Positions 25,701-34,788 of a stretch of DNA of 64,000 bases are shown here, piece by piece; within the stretch, counting starts at the first letter, position 1; each line of letters opens with the position of its first letter. Source of the DNA: Phallusia mammillata. Lineage: Eukaryota > Chordata > Ascidiacea > Phlebobranchia > Ascidiidae. The DNA is taken from positions 6,087 through 70,086 of the forward strand of contig QLIY01000386.1 in assembly GCA_003260075.1 (NCBI GenBank). Reading direction: 5' to 3'. The notes under the pieces are model-generated. The model saw nothing but the letters and a program-made list of their open reading frames with translations. It was not told the DNA's origin and ran no database searches. The position numbers and the translations under genes are program-made.

Positions 25701-26558
25701 GCAATTTGTATCTGCATGAATAATGAATTCATCAATCATATTGGTTGTCAGCTTTGCAACTTACCTTGTTTCGTTTTAATTTTTAGTTCGGAAAACTGGA
25801 ATGGTTTCCTCGGATGCAGGCGATGTCACTTGCCGCTGACGATGAAGCTGTGGAAAATAACGACATGCGGAGTTTGCTTCTCCAACTTGACAGCACTTCA
25901 AATTTGGTCCACACACTCTCCAGACAACTGCAGGCAAGTTTATATTTATTGCTACATTTTGTAATTGCCGACTCCCAACACCTAGTAAACCACAAAGTGA
26001 ACAGTGAATTGTAAATAATACATTATAAATGTCGAGTCAATAGGAAATAGCTGTATATACCCCTGTTTATGGCAACGAAAGTGATGCACTTTGTATGTGC
26101 AAATAAACCTGACATATAACATTGCATGTGATGTTGCGAGATATTTATGACATGTACGTGTGTAAAAGATGGCCAAAAATGTGCATACTCTTCACACGTT
26201 ATGCTTTAATTCACATGAGGATATGTCAAAATATGTACAAAACTGATTTGGTATTTGATTATGCTAAAAGCGTGCGGGTTCGTTTCAAATGAGAAACATG
26301 ACGCTGCGATGCCGAATAACCCTCTACAAAGACTCCAATTAAATTACTACGGATGCCGCAAAAAAACACTAAAATGTTTTTTGGCGTTATTGACAGCTCA
26401 TTGTTTTTGTATAATTCCATACACTACCGATTTTTATATTTATATCTATGTTAAAAAATATGCAGGACCTACAAGATCAGGTGACAGAACAACGTCGCAA
26501 GCAACAGCGATTGAACATCATCAATCCCCACAACCACGTGCAGTACCACAGACAGTAG
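1713..26558 (+). CDS. ITPR: Inositol 1,4,5-trisphosphate receptor (partial, C-terminal about 80 percent)
   Basis: This gene encodes the tetrameric ER calcium-release channel opened by IP3. Exons read here: 1713-1832, 1902-2033, 2099-2246, 2675-2778, 2863-2998, 3234-3384, 3766-3965, 4038-4170, 4420-4649, 5651-5854, 6568-6627, 7965-8063, 8133-8249, 10036-10176, 10263-10362, 10431-10561, 10933-11107, 11348-11424, 11505-11660, 12510-12635, 12772-12892, 13146-13220, 13467-13591, 14097-14201, 15943-16121, 16430-16541, 17563-17610, 17678-17784, 17913-18084, 18144-18261, 18321-18403, 18571-18697, 18939-19051, 19317-19517, 19756-19866, 19932-20057, 20469-20723, 21295-21487, 21640-21765, 21834-21997, 22128-22292, 22508-22626, 23552-23715, 24189-24412, 25020-25188, 25360-25520, 25787-25933, 26466-26558. 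All phases join, giving about 2,213 residues and a stop. Family signatures include [50 protein letters not shown] and [16 protein letters not shown]. Known vertebrate receptors are about 2,700 residues, so the IP3-binding N-terminus lies upstream. The small exons at 6568, 14097 and 17563 sit in variable linkers and are the least certain. Confidence 0.96.
6905..7825. mobile_element. Degenerate hAT-like MITE
   Basis: The left end CAGGGGTCTCCAA and the right end TTGGAGACTCCTG are near-perfect inverted repeats of the hAT type. The flanking 8-mers ctttaaat (6897-6904) and ctgtgaat (7826-7833) match at 6 of 8 positions, as expected for an old 8-bp target duplication. The interior has the GCGGGCCACA-type motifs common near hAT ends and no transposase frame. 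It sits in the ITPR intron between exons 6568-6627 and 7965-8063. Confidence 0.75.
7177..7342. repeat. X-C10-X' tandem duplication (78 nt units)
   Basis: Units 7177-7254 and 7265-7342 are each 78 nt and flank 10 C at 7255-7264. One mismatch was seen (ttaggatact/ttagaatact). The duplication lies inside the degenerate MITE at 6905-7825. Confidence 0.9.
8474..9445. repeat. Dispersed repeat copy B in ITPR intron 8250-10035
   Basis: This is the second member of the roughly 1 kb repeat family seen at 1-1370, in the same orientation and clearly diverged (many substitutions and small indels). No terminal inverted repeats, target duplications or coding capacity were seen. The rest of the 8250-10035 intron shows nothing else. 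Confidence 0.75.
11847..12395. mobile_element. hAT-like MITE with exact 8-bp target duplication
   Basis: The element begins gaggggcgggcaac and ends gttgcacgcccccg, which are imperfect inverted repeats. It is flanked by identical 8-mers tattagtt at 11839-11846 and 12396-12403. It is 549 bp with no transposase frame, rich in GCGGGCC motifs near both ends, and lies in the ITPR intron after exon 11505-11660. Confidence 0.88.
14097..14201 (+). CDS. ITPR: Candidate ITPR cassette exon (35 codons)
   Basis: This segment runs from a tgcag acceptor to a cag/gtttga donor and is phase 0 at both ends, so it can be included or skipped without changing frame. It encodes a basic peptide containing [15 protein letters not shown]. 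It lies between the exon ending [11 protein letters not shown] and the exon starting [12 protein letters not shown], which in vertebrate ITPR1 are nearly adjacent. An alternative upstream acceptor at 14058/14059 is out of phase. It may be a lineage-specific insertion or an optional exon, or not an exon at all. Confidence 0.5.
14202..15942. other. ITPR intron, no gene seen
   Basis: This is 1.7 kb of AT-rich intron. The segment ending near 14501 (ccctggttgaaaaccactg) resembles a hAT right end, but no matching left end or target duplication was found. Nothing else can be supported. Confidence 0.5.
16542..17562. other. ITPR intron, no gene seen
   Basis: This AT-rich intron lies between two confident ITPR exons. 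The 61-codon open frame at 16835 has no recognisable similarity and no splice support. Confidence 0.5.
23141..23440. repeat. 300-nt block repeated inside the 24476-24885 element
   Basis: This intronic block recurs at 24542-24841 with one mismatch seen (agacaggg/agataggg). The second copy is exactly 300 nt and ends at the only N in the window. The surrounding intron 22627-23551 holds no gene I can see. Confidence 0.92.
24476..24885. mobile_element. hAT-like MITE, interrupted by a 300-nt copied block and an N
   Basis: The ends TAGGGATGCGCC and GGCACATCCCTA are inverted repeats. The flanks are identical 8-mers gtaacttc at 24468-24475 and 24886-24893, the hAT target-site length. The left arm includes a perfect palindrome, CCGAGTACTCGG. 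Most of the interior (24542-24841) is a copy of intron sequence 23141-23440, followed by N at 24842, so the true element may be only about 110 bp. It lies in the intron after the pore exon. Confidence 0.9.
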
Positions 26559-26639
26559 TGTGTAGTAGTGACCACCATGACTTGATTTGCAATAACCGTC
26601 GGCGCTAGCTGGTATTTAACCATGCAGTGTAAAATGTGT

Positions 26640-26645
26640 AATAAA
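26640..26645 (+). terminator. ITPR polyadenylation signal AATAAA
   Basis: A canonical AATAAA lies 82 nt after the ITPR stop codon, followed by T/G-rich sequence. Another AATAAA follows near 27030. Either could define the transcript end. Confidence 0.55.
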
Positions 26646-27870
26646 TTGTGCTTCCCTGCCTATTTAGCTCTGCATAGATTATGTTGGTTTGTTCATTGTG
26701 GACCTTTCGAATTTTTGCACAAGGACATTGCGTTGTTTCTCTTCTGTTGATTATGTATTTTTCCGTGTTCAATCTTTTCTGTTAAAGCATCAAAGACTTT
26801 TCATTGGAGATTTAAGATTAGAACACTTGTGAACATGCCTGCTGTAGAAATTTATTAGTATTTGAAATTTATCTTTCTTCACCTGATTTGTTTTTCTCAT
26901 TAAATGGAGCGGTGCTCTACATGAGCATTTTTTTATCATTTTTGAACCCCTTGTTTTGTAAAGTTACTTGTAATTACTGTTGTTCGTCTTGCACTATATT
27001 GATCGACATAAGGTTACTGCACATAATTCAAATAAAATATATCTCTTCACAAACGAAAACCCGCATGCTTATGGAGTTATACATCTAAATATGTATTTGT
27101 TGGGGTAAGCACTATGGGATGCTTGTTAGCGAGGTTGTCACAGTTTGTCGTCGAAGATTCTGTAACTTTTTACTTAATTGTTCTGAACTAAAAAATCTTG
27201 TCAGATATCCCATGAAAACTGTAATTGCGTTTAATCGTTAAAAAGTTCTGGGGTACGTTGTCAGTTATTGGGTATAAGAAGGTGTTAAAAATAGTGAGCG
27301 TTACACACGTTACTCCATTTGTGTATTTTAGTAAAGCATATGTTAGCATCGGAAGGGACCTTTATATAAGAGACAACAGTCACGGTCCCGGAAATTCTTG
27401 TCAAACAAATGTTGCTGTTTGAATCTAAAACTCGACGCACTGAGCACGCACATATTCTTTTCAAATCTGTTCGGGTGAATAAGAAGTGGAAGAGCGGAAA
27501 TGTGCCTGTCATCAAGTCGCCAACCCACATATTAACAAACACGGATCAGATTTGACGTCTTTGTTTGCATGTCACACTGTGATGGATCACCGACCGTCCA
27601 CAATCAACAACTATGCGGGTGTTAACATGCGATACCTGTCTGTTAATCATTACTCAATATCCAATGTAGGCTATTGTCTCGCCCTGTTGTTATTAAATCA
27701 TAACATTTGGTGTAGAGCGACCACATTTGTTAGTACATTGTCAAATTTGCTTCTGAAAAACGTTTAGACACAAAATAGGCAAAGTAACTAAGCTTATATT
27801 GTGCAATATGCGTTAGAATCGAAAAATAGTACAAAATGTTTTTGTACAATATAAAAGATAAAACCAAATA
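26646..27870. other. Intergenic, ITPR to 7TM-A
   Basis: This stretch holds ITPR 3' flanking sequence and intergenic DNA. Several short frames (up to 96 codons) show no domain, splice support or conservation I can recognise. A second AATAAA near 27030 is the only candidate signal. Confidence 0.5.
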
Positions 27871-29025
27871 TCACAACTGTTCGTCGACGTTTGAAAAATT
27901 GCTGTAAACCCCATTGGGTTGTTGTTCATTTGACTGGTTTGACTTCTGAGAACTTGTAATTGACCACACAGTTGTATCAGGAACAGTTTCTGCTGGTCTT
28001 GATACACTTCTGTTAAAAGTTGAACGCCTCCAACCCGAGGTTTCACAGTCCGAGATGTCACCAGATTTTCGTTCCCAATCTGTTGCACAAACACTAAATG
28101 CACATACCCGTGGGCGCCAGTCGCGAAACGAACCGATCAAACTTATCACATTAATCAGGATGCTGAAGTCGTACACCAGTGTAGGTACGATGTTGTGACT
28201 GTCTTTGACCAAAAGGATGAGAAGTGATCCTAAAATATCGGACAAAATACAAACTGCTGCTGACACAGTGGCCCTTTTAATAAGAGGCATAAAGTTCTTG
28301 GTTCGAGCTGTGTTTGAGTTCATCACGTTACGATGCTGTAGAATTGGGTAAATAAACAGTCCAAACAATAAGCCCTGGAAAACAACGGTAGAAATAGTGA
28401 GGCATACCCAGGCGATGTAATCTGGGATTGTGCTCCGCGTCAGTAAACAACCAGTGGGAGTCATCACATAAAATCGCGTTACGGTGAACAAGATGGTGCA
28501 GACGATTTCAGCAAAAAACATAAAAATCAAGGACAGTGAGCTGACTATCTTCGTTGTACATGATGACAAATGCTTCATGGATTTGTCGGAGTAAAAAAAG
28601 TTTTGACGAGTCCACAAAAATCCGTAAACTAGCGAGAGGCAAATCGCGGAAAGTACGATTTTTAGCTTCATCACCAGATCGCAGTAATCATACGAAGTCG
28701 AACCAACGTATTGAGATAATAACTCGTAATGTTCACAAATATATCGTAATAAAAGAAAAAATGCTGCTAACAAAGTTTCCAATCGCATCAACTTTCCATA
28801 CGTGCTAGTTGAAATCTGTCCTTTGGCTTTCAATTTTCTTGTCGACCTAACCCGGCTTCGTTTCGGTCTTTTGGATTCATACACCAGAAAAGACAAAATG
28901 ATGTAAGCATCGATAAGAGTGAAAATTGAGACTGTAGTTTCAAGGACTACAAATCTTGTCAAGTCATAATGACTAGCATTACTTGCACCTGACGTCGTAA
29001 AGTTGTAACTTTGCGTTGTGGACAT
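27871..29025 (-). CDS. Orphan seven-transmembrane protein, 7TM-A
   Basis: This intronless gene encodes 384 residues and is a divergent member of the local four-gene family. The N-terminus is short and extracellular-like, with sequons NFT and NAS and no cleaved signal peptide. Seven hydrophobic segments lie roughly at residues 24-48, 80-98, 116-138, 160-185, 203-228, 250-274 and 277-300. Cys115 (start of TM3) and Cys193 (second outer loop) match the class A GPCR disulphide pair. TM3 ends in LWTRQNFFY where DRY would sit, TM5 ends in YPILQHR, and TM7 is followed by DWRPRV. The 75-residue Ser/Thr-rich tail could be phosphorylated. The ligand and G-protein coupling are unknown. It is transcribed away from B and C. 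Confidence 0.88.
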   Translation of the reverse strand: MSTTQSYNFTTSGASNASHYDLTRFVVLETTVSIFTLIDAYIILSFLVYESKRPKRSRVRSTRKLKAKGQISTSTYGKLMRLETLLAAFFLLLRYICEHYELLSQYVGSTSYDYCDLVMKLKIVLSAICLSLVYGFLWTRQNFFYSDKSMKHLSSCTTKIVSSLSLIFMFFAEIVCTILFTVTRFYVMTPTGCLLTRSTIPDYIAWVCLTISTVVFQGLLFGLFIYPILQHRNVMNSNTARTKNFMPLIKRATVSAAVCILSDILGSLLILLVKDSHNIVPTLVYDFSILINVISLIGSFRDWRPRVCAFSVCATDWERKSGDISDCETSGWRRSTFNRSVSRPAETVPDTTVWSITSSQKSNQSNEQQPNGVYSNFSNVDEQL

Positions 29026-31529
29026 TCTGCAACTTGGTGGGAAAATTCGTTGAGGTAGTTGCTATACAGCTGTCAGAAAACGTGAAAACGCACTAATTAG
29101 GCAAGTCTGCGTATCAACAACATTCCAGAAACACTAGCGCACAAATATGCCCAGTGCAATCGCGTGCATGCGGCTTATCTGTGAGTAACAACAAAACTTT
29201 ACGTTTTTCACTTTTATCTTTCAAAGCTGCTTTGCTCAGCTGCGCCCCCATTTGGTTCACACAATAAGCTAAATGCTATAGATATTCCGAGCCATTATTT
29301 TCCACATTTTAGGAAAAGGAACATGATTTTGCAGTAAGAGCAAAAAGTGCCGTACACAACATGGAAACTACACGAACAAACTTATGGTTTGCCTTTTATA
29401 CTTCAACAGACTTTTGAAAACCGTAAACGATTGGGTACTGCCGAAAAATCGAACATAAATTGTATTTTACTTTGTGCATGGAGACCATCTTGTCGATGAA
29501 ATAATTCGAATATGAAATAGTTAAAGCCAAAAGTTTAAAATGAAAATAACACTAACTTTCATGAGGATCTGTAGGTCTTTGATCAAATCAATATTCCGTG
29601 TTTTATGTGCCAAAGCTGAACTTCACACTTGTTGTTTGCCAAGCGCTAAATTATCGGCAAGTGACTTTCCAAATATGGTAAGCCTCACATCAGCAAAAAA
29701 CACTAGCTAGTTTTCGCAATAAGCTTTAAAGTACAATAACGGGATTCACAACCGAAAGTCAGGCAATGTTATTTATCTTATTTTATCATAGCAACAACAG
29801 TATCCACATCCTGCACTGATTTGTAATTGACCACTAGTAATGGGCTGGAAATTCGAATTATTGCGGTCGAAGATGCCTTTTGGGAAATTTTGGTTTTGGT
29901 TTTGGCCCAAACTTTTTTGAAATTTGGTCCGAACTTATTTATGTATAAAATAAACCTCTACATCTACAGTTTAACATCCAATCAATGAATGAGTAATTAA
30001 TTAGCAAATTATCGTCTTTACAAAACACCAACCGTGTTGTCTGCAAATTACATAGGTTGTTTTTGGAGTGCAGCTAAGGTTTGACAAAAAACAACCGAAA
30101 ATATCTGGCCGATTTTTATTACCGGAAGATTAAACCCACTGAAAACGGACTTCCAATCTGATAGGGGTCAATAATTATAAAGTTGGAGTCAAACAAACAT
30201 TGCAGTCCATTTATTAAAACCTATGTCATTATAGTTCTTAAAATAAAAATGCACGATTTTTTTGGCTGCGAAAAAGCCTCAAAAAGAGAATGGAAGATGT
30301 ATGAGTGAAAGTCATTCTGGAGATTTGTGAACTTTCGCACCTGAGGTCACAAAAATTGCTTCACAAAAGGTTTATGTTAAACATTGAATAAAACTTCACA
30401 CGTGATTTCAAGGAAGTGAAACCATAATTGTGGTCGGTTTTTGTTTGGAGCTGGTATACCAGTCGCATATTTGGTAATAATGAAGACAGAGGGTATATGG
30501 GCAGTGATTTTGTGTTCATGATTTCATAATACGCCGAAAAATTTAAGTATGATGTGTTACTTAAAAATTGGTGGGGAAAAACTGACATTTCAGCCGGCAG
30601 TTAGATATTAGCTTTGAGCTCTGGCGTGTTAAAAAAAATTTTTGCTTGATGATTAAAATTAGATTTTGATTGGTAACATCACGCTTTTTTAAAAGACAAG
30701 TTGCTTGAGCCCTATAGTCTTGTAACACCGTGCGCAGAGTGACATGCAGTGAGTTTAAATACACGTTTGCACAAGTTGGTAAACTTTTAAACAAACGAAG
30801 CAAACATCCCAGTTTAAGAGTAACCGCTAAGGATTTTTTTAATAAAAAAAATCCGCAACTGTGCAATCAATACAGGCTATTTGGCATATTTAGCACAATT
30901 AAATCAGAACACATACAGAGTTTGCCTGAACTCCAGAATATCCGGCTGGTTTATGCATGATCGATGAAATGGGTTTTAAGACGATCCCTGGAAAAATCAG
31001 AAAGGACAGTAACTCATCGCGTTTATGAAGCAACTTGCCTTCGGTTTCCGATGTCTCACTTGATGGATAAAGTTCCATAAACAAAAACGTGACAGTAGAA
31101 ACGTTATTCTTACAAAAATCTTTCTGTTTTCCTTTAAACCACAACAACTGTTTGGCGTTCGGGAATAGATAACCTTTTTTACTAAAGTTCGTCTTTTTTT
31201 ACTTTATATATTTTAGAAATACAGCAAACTTCGGTTAAACCGGATTCTTTTTTTCCAGATCTTTGCCCAATTCGAATAAAACTTCTTAACAAAACGCTTC
31301 GGTTAATGCAAATTTTTGCCAATCCGTACAGAAAACTGCATTTTCTACAATCTACATCTTCTAATCCAGATTTTTTAAGTTACAACAGCAAATTCGTGCA
31401 TCAAACCATGTTGGAGTGACGTGGTGGTTTATATCAACTGCTTACTGCTGGGTACTTGTTTCACTGTACATAACTTATCGTTAATACCCCGTATATACCT
31501 GCTGTAAACTTCTAAAAAGGATTATTGAG
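29026..31529. other. Intergenic between divergent 7TM-A and 7TM-B
   Basis: This 2.5 kb region separates head-to-head 7TM genes and should hold both promoters. A TATATA-like motif at 31492 is only about 37 nt before the 7TM-B start, which is too close for confidence. Short open frames here have no recognisable features. Confidence 0.45.
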
Positions 31530-32549
31530 ATGAATAGAGAAGAATTTAACAAAACCACAGAACTGACAAAGAATAACAAAGATTATTCAAGACAAGCGAT
31601 ATTGTCCTACGTCATCTGCTCTCTGCTCTTAATTGTCAACCTATACATGGTTGTCGCATTGTGCATTTATGAATACAGAGTCAACCACAAGAACAAAAAG
31701 AACAAGCGACTTATACGTACAAGGCAGTTCGGGTTGGTAAAAGATATTTCAGCCAACAGGATGCGACATCTGTGTTTAACTAGTTGCATATTTATACTGC
31801 CTCGGTTGGTTTGCGAATTTATTGAAATCAAATATGGCCAAGATCTGGATGTCATATGTGCAGTTATTCGACCAATAAAAGTTATTCTGCAAACAGTTCA
31901 ACTATCCTGCCTCTACTGTGTGTTATGGCTTCGACAACGGAAATTGTATACATCAGAAGTAATGAAACCGTTGGTGAACAAATGTACCGGTTTTTTAAGT
32001 TGGGCCATAATAGGAATTATGATTTCTGCGGCTGTTGTTGGAGTTGCGCTTTACATCTTTGCAGTGCGGTTCACAAGTTCAAACCAAGGGTGCATCGTGG
32101 GCTGGAGTCTGGTGTGGAAAGCTGCACCTGGTCTTATGCTAATTGTGTCAACAATAACACTTCAGATCATCTTGTTGGGTTTGTTAATACTCCCCATTTA
32201 CAAACACCGCCGTGCAATGAAAGGCATCGGAAATCCCAATAAAAAAGACATTTTGTTAATTCGTCGTGTCACCATCGCAGCTGTTGTCGCAGTGCTAACC
32301 GATTTGTTTTGTGGCCTCATGACAATCACTTTGCTTATACAGTCACTTAGTGTTCTTACCCACATATTTTTTGACATAGATATGATTGTGTCGCTTTTCT
32401 GCGTAATATGTTCATTCAAGGATTGGCGCATGCGACTTTATCCCCGCTTGACTAAAAGCACACAAGTGGCTGGGACTGTGAGGCGAATGAGGCCAGGCCT
32501 GGGTTCGAATGAAACCGAAAATCACAGAGTAGATGAAACTGCAATGTAG
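31530..32549 (+). CDS. Orphan seven-transmembrane protein, 7TM-B
   Basis: This intronless gene encodes 339 residues and is the closest paralogue of 7TM-C (340 residues), downstream on the same strand. The N-terminal sequon is NKT. TM segments lie at about 22-46, 78-98, 108-132, 153-178, 199-224, 245-270 and 275-296. Cys110 at the TM3 start and Cys188 in GCIV of the second outer loop form the expected GPCR pair. The motif LWLRQRKLY (132-140) replaces DRY, TM5 ends LPIYKHRRAM, TM6 is led by LIRRVTIAA, and TM7 is followed by SFKDWRMRLYP. No NPxxY or CWxP is seen. The intracellular loops and tail are basic. The start ATG follows an in-frame AT-rich leader. The function is unknown; a GPCR-like chemosensory or peptide receptor is possible. 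Confidence 0.9.
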   Translation: MNREEFNKTTELTKNNKDYSRQAILSYVICSLLLIVNLYMVVALCIYEYRVNHKNKKNKRLIRTRQFGLVKDISANRMRHLCLTSCIFILPRLVCEFIEIKYGQDLDVICAVIRPIKVILQTVQLSCLYCVLWLRQRKLYTSEVMKPLVNKCTGFLSWAIIGIMISAAVVGVALYIFAVRFTSSNQGCIVGWSLVWKAAPGLMLIVSTITLQIILLGLLILPIYKHRRAMKGIGNPNKKDILLIRRVTIAAVVAVLTDLFCGLMTITLLIQSLSVLTHIFFDIDMIVSLFCVICSFKDWRMRLYPRLTKSTQVAGTVRRMRPGLGSNETENHRVDETAM

Positions 32550-32661
32550 TGTACCTTTTTATCATTATTGGTCATCATGTATACAGCTGTACAAAATTCA
32601 AAAAAAAATGTATTGCTCAATTCATTGTACCTAGGATTGTTTGTACATTATTTTGCTGACA

Positions 32662-32667
32662 AATAAA
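32662..32667 (+). terminator. 7TM-B polyadenylation signal AATAAA
   Basis: A canonical AATAAA lies about 113 nt after the 7TM-B stop codon, suggesting a short 3' UTR. Confidence 0.6.
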
Positions 32668-32831
32668 TTGGTCATTTAAGTCAATTTATCAACCATCCAC
32701 AAAAGAAATGTTGGTACACACCGGTTGGCAATGTTTTTTTGACAAGTAAAAAAGATACTGTTCGTATTTTAACTCCGTGGCCAAAACAAGATAAATTTCA
32801 GTTCGCCATCTCCAGAGCATTACTTCTAGAC

Positions 32832-33059
32832 CAGCAGTTCCCAACCTTTTTACGATCCCGTACCACTTGGACGCTCTGTACCACTTCTTGCAGAACAACT
32901 CATTTGATCGAATCATATTTTATTCAGAAGAATAACATTGGCCTACTGAAATAAAACTAAAGCACCACAACTAAACCTAATGAGATTTAGGTTTTCGTCT
33001 ACTGTCCATCAATCGGTCGAACCACTAGTGGTACGCGTACCACAGGTTGGGAACCCCTG
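32832..33059. mobile_element. hAT-like MITE, 228 bp, exact target duplication
   Basis: The ends CAGCAGTTCCCAACC and GGTTGGGAACCCCTG are inverted repeats of the well-known CAG-GGTTCCCAACC hAT class. Identical 8-mers ttctagac flank it at 32824-32831 and 33060-33067. It has no coding capacity and lies between 7TM-B and 7TM-C. Confidence 0.93.
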
Positions 33060-33067
33060 TTCTAGAC

Positions 33068-34676
33068 CAACCCTAACAGTGTACAAATTTACTTCAAATG
33101 CATTAATTTGTCCGTCATCTATTGCTTTTTACATTGTAATTTCTGTACCCAGAAGTGTTAACTTCTGCCCGTCTGCTATAACCCGAAAATCTTGGTTTGC
33201 TTTTTACGTGTGCTTAAAAAGTAATACTGTTCACACACATTTGCATATTTTACAAGATTGAACTCATAGACAGTGATGCTTATTATTTCAGCCAATAGTT
33301 GAAAACTAAATCAAAGATAATGTTGACAGTTTTTAAAACACTTTGTCGTTGTGGAAAATTATCGCGACGATTTTACAAACATTTTTCTTTGTTTGCACGA
33401 TCATGTGTGATCAAAGCTTACGTTTGTCGTGGTCACGACCATCTTTTCAGACCGAAATCGACAAGGAAATAAAAATAAAACTTGTACATAAAAAACATGG
33501 CGAGTGGCATAAAAGAATGACATGTGTATTATTACATAAACAAAGTGTATGAGATCATTTCTTCAGAAAAATGTATAAAGTGTCCAAACACGTTTTTATT
33601 ATATTCAATACCGTAGCCTATTTTGAAACACAGGTTAAGTGTTAACATAGCCTATAGGCCTACGCATTTTTAGCGCCACGTAGAGTATATTATTAAACGA
33701 CAGCTGTTTTTCGAAAGAACACAAGTTCCAATCAATCTAGTTACCCACCTTGCGATTTTGATCATATTATACATTATTTTTGTGATATATTGCAAAAACT
33801 GGGCAAAAAGAAATTGGAAAATTAAACAATAGATGCATTTCTAATGGCGTGGGAAATACGAGTGCAAAACACACATTCAAAAATATGCGTTTGTTTGCGA
33901 CAATCAATTTTACCCTTTGGGATTTTATTGTATTTAGGTTTCACGATGGCAAACAGCTCTACAATGTAAACCTTCAAATAAAGATTTTCTATTTCAAAGA
34001 GGTCTCCTTTTGCTGGCCTGTACTAAAAGCTTTGCAAAACGCTGTGTTAAGTAAGGCGTCTAAAAAAGCGACGATTCTTGATCGTGCCACCTGTGTATTA
34101 CGTTAAAAAAATCATGGTACTCTCGGGGATTCGATAGTCATCGGTGTTACGTTAGTTTTGTTGTGGGTTAGGTAAGGAAAAGGGTGTCATTTAGTTGCGT
34201 GTTAGTATGACTGGGTTGCTATAATTAGTCTTGGCGGTGTTTTCCGGAAGCAACTGATGACGGTTAACAGCAGTAAACAAAAAGATTGGTCACCAAGAAG
34301 ATGTGTTAAATGAAATTCAATATCGGGGTTTGTGAGTTGTGACATATCATCGCTAAACAAGTTTTTTCTCGATATACTGCTTGGGTGCCTTCCACAAAGC
34401 ATAGTTTTACAGCAACAGAAAAATGTGTAGTTCTACAATCACCAATGATACATTGGCACAACTTACGATGATATCATTACGCACAACACGATGGTCTAAG
34501 CACAGTTCCCACTCACAAGCTTTTGTGTATTTCGCGTCCCTGCCAAAACAACTTTCTGATGCAAGGAAACTACCGCAGCCTTGTTGCGTTCATTCATGCA
34601 GTATAATGTTGATAGATTTTAGATGCTAGTCAGCAAGTACTTTGTGGCTATGATTACGGTCACCAACGTGAGGTAA
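33068..34676. other. Intergenic between 7TM-B and 7TM-C
   Basis: No gene, decayed 7TM copy or RNA gene was recognised in this AT-rich interval. The open frames present are short and lack hydrophobic 7TM patterning. Confidence 0.45.
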
Positions 34677-34683
34677 TATAAAT
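34677..34683 (+). promoter_or_regulatory. Candidate TATA box (TATAAAT) of 7TM-C
   Basis: TATAAAT lies 106 nt upstream of the 7TM-C start codon, which would give a leader of about 75 nt. No other core element was confirmed. Confidence 0.4.
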
Positions 34684-34788
34684 TTGTGGCGAAAACTATA
34701 TTACAGACATAAAAGATTTAAAACTCAGTAAAAAACGTTTTGTGCCTGTTGACAAGGAGAAGAATAACACAACTCGGTTGATTTAAAG

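Larger units (their letters stand above)
21295..26558 (+). other. ITPR: ITPR channel domain exons (TM1-TM6, pore, C-terminal tail)
   Basis: These eleven exons carry the ion-conducting part of the receptor. The 21640 exon has TM1 (ending LLVALFYPF) and 21834 has TM2. The 22128 and 22508 exons cover TM3 to the start of TM5, and 23552 finishes TM5 and starts the luminal loop. The loop contains N-glycosylation sequons NNT, NET and NTS. The 24189 exon holds the pore helix and the selectivity filter GGGIGD. The 25020 exon holds TM6 and the start of the Cys/His linker (CFIC), completed by HVKEEH in the 25360 exon, consistent with the family's zinc-binding linker. The last two exons encode the tail with a short coiled coil and end QYHRQ. 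The GGGIGD form with Ile matches invertebrate receptors as I recall them; vertebrate ITPR1 has Val. Confidence 0.95.
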
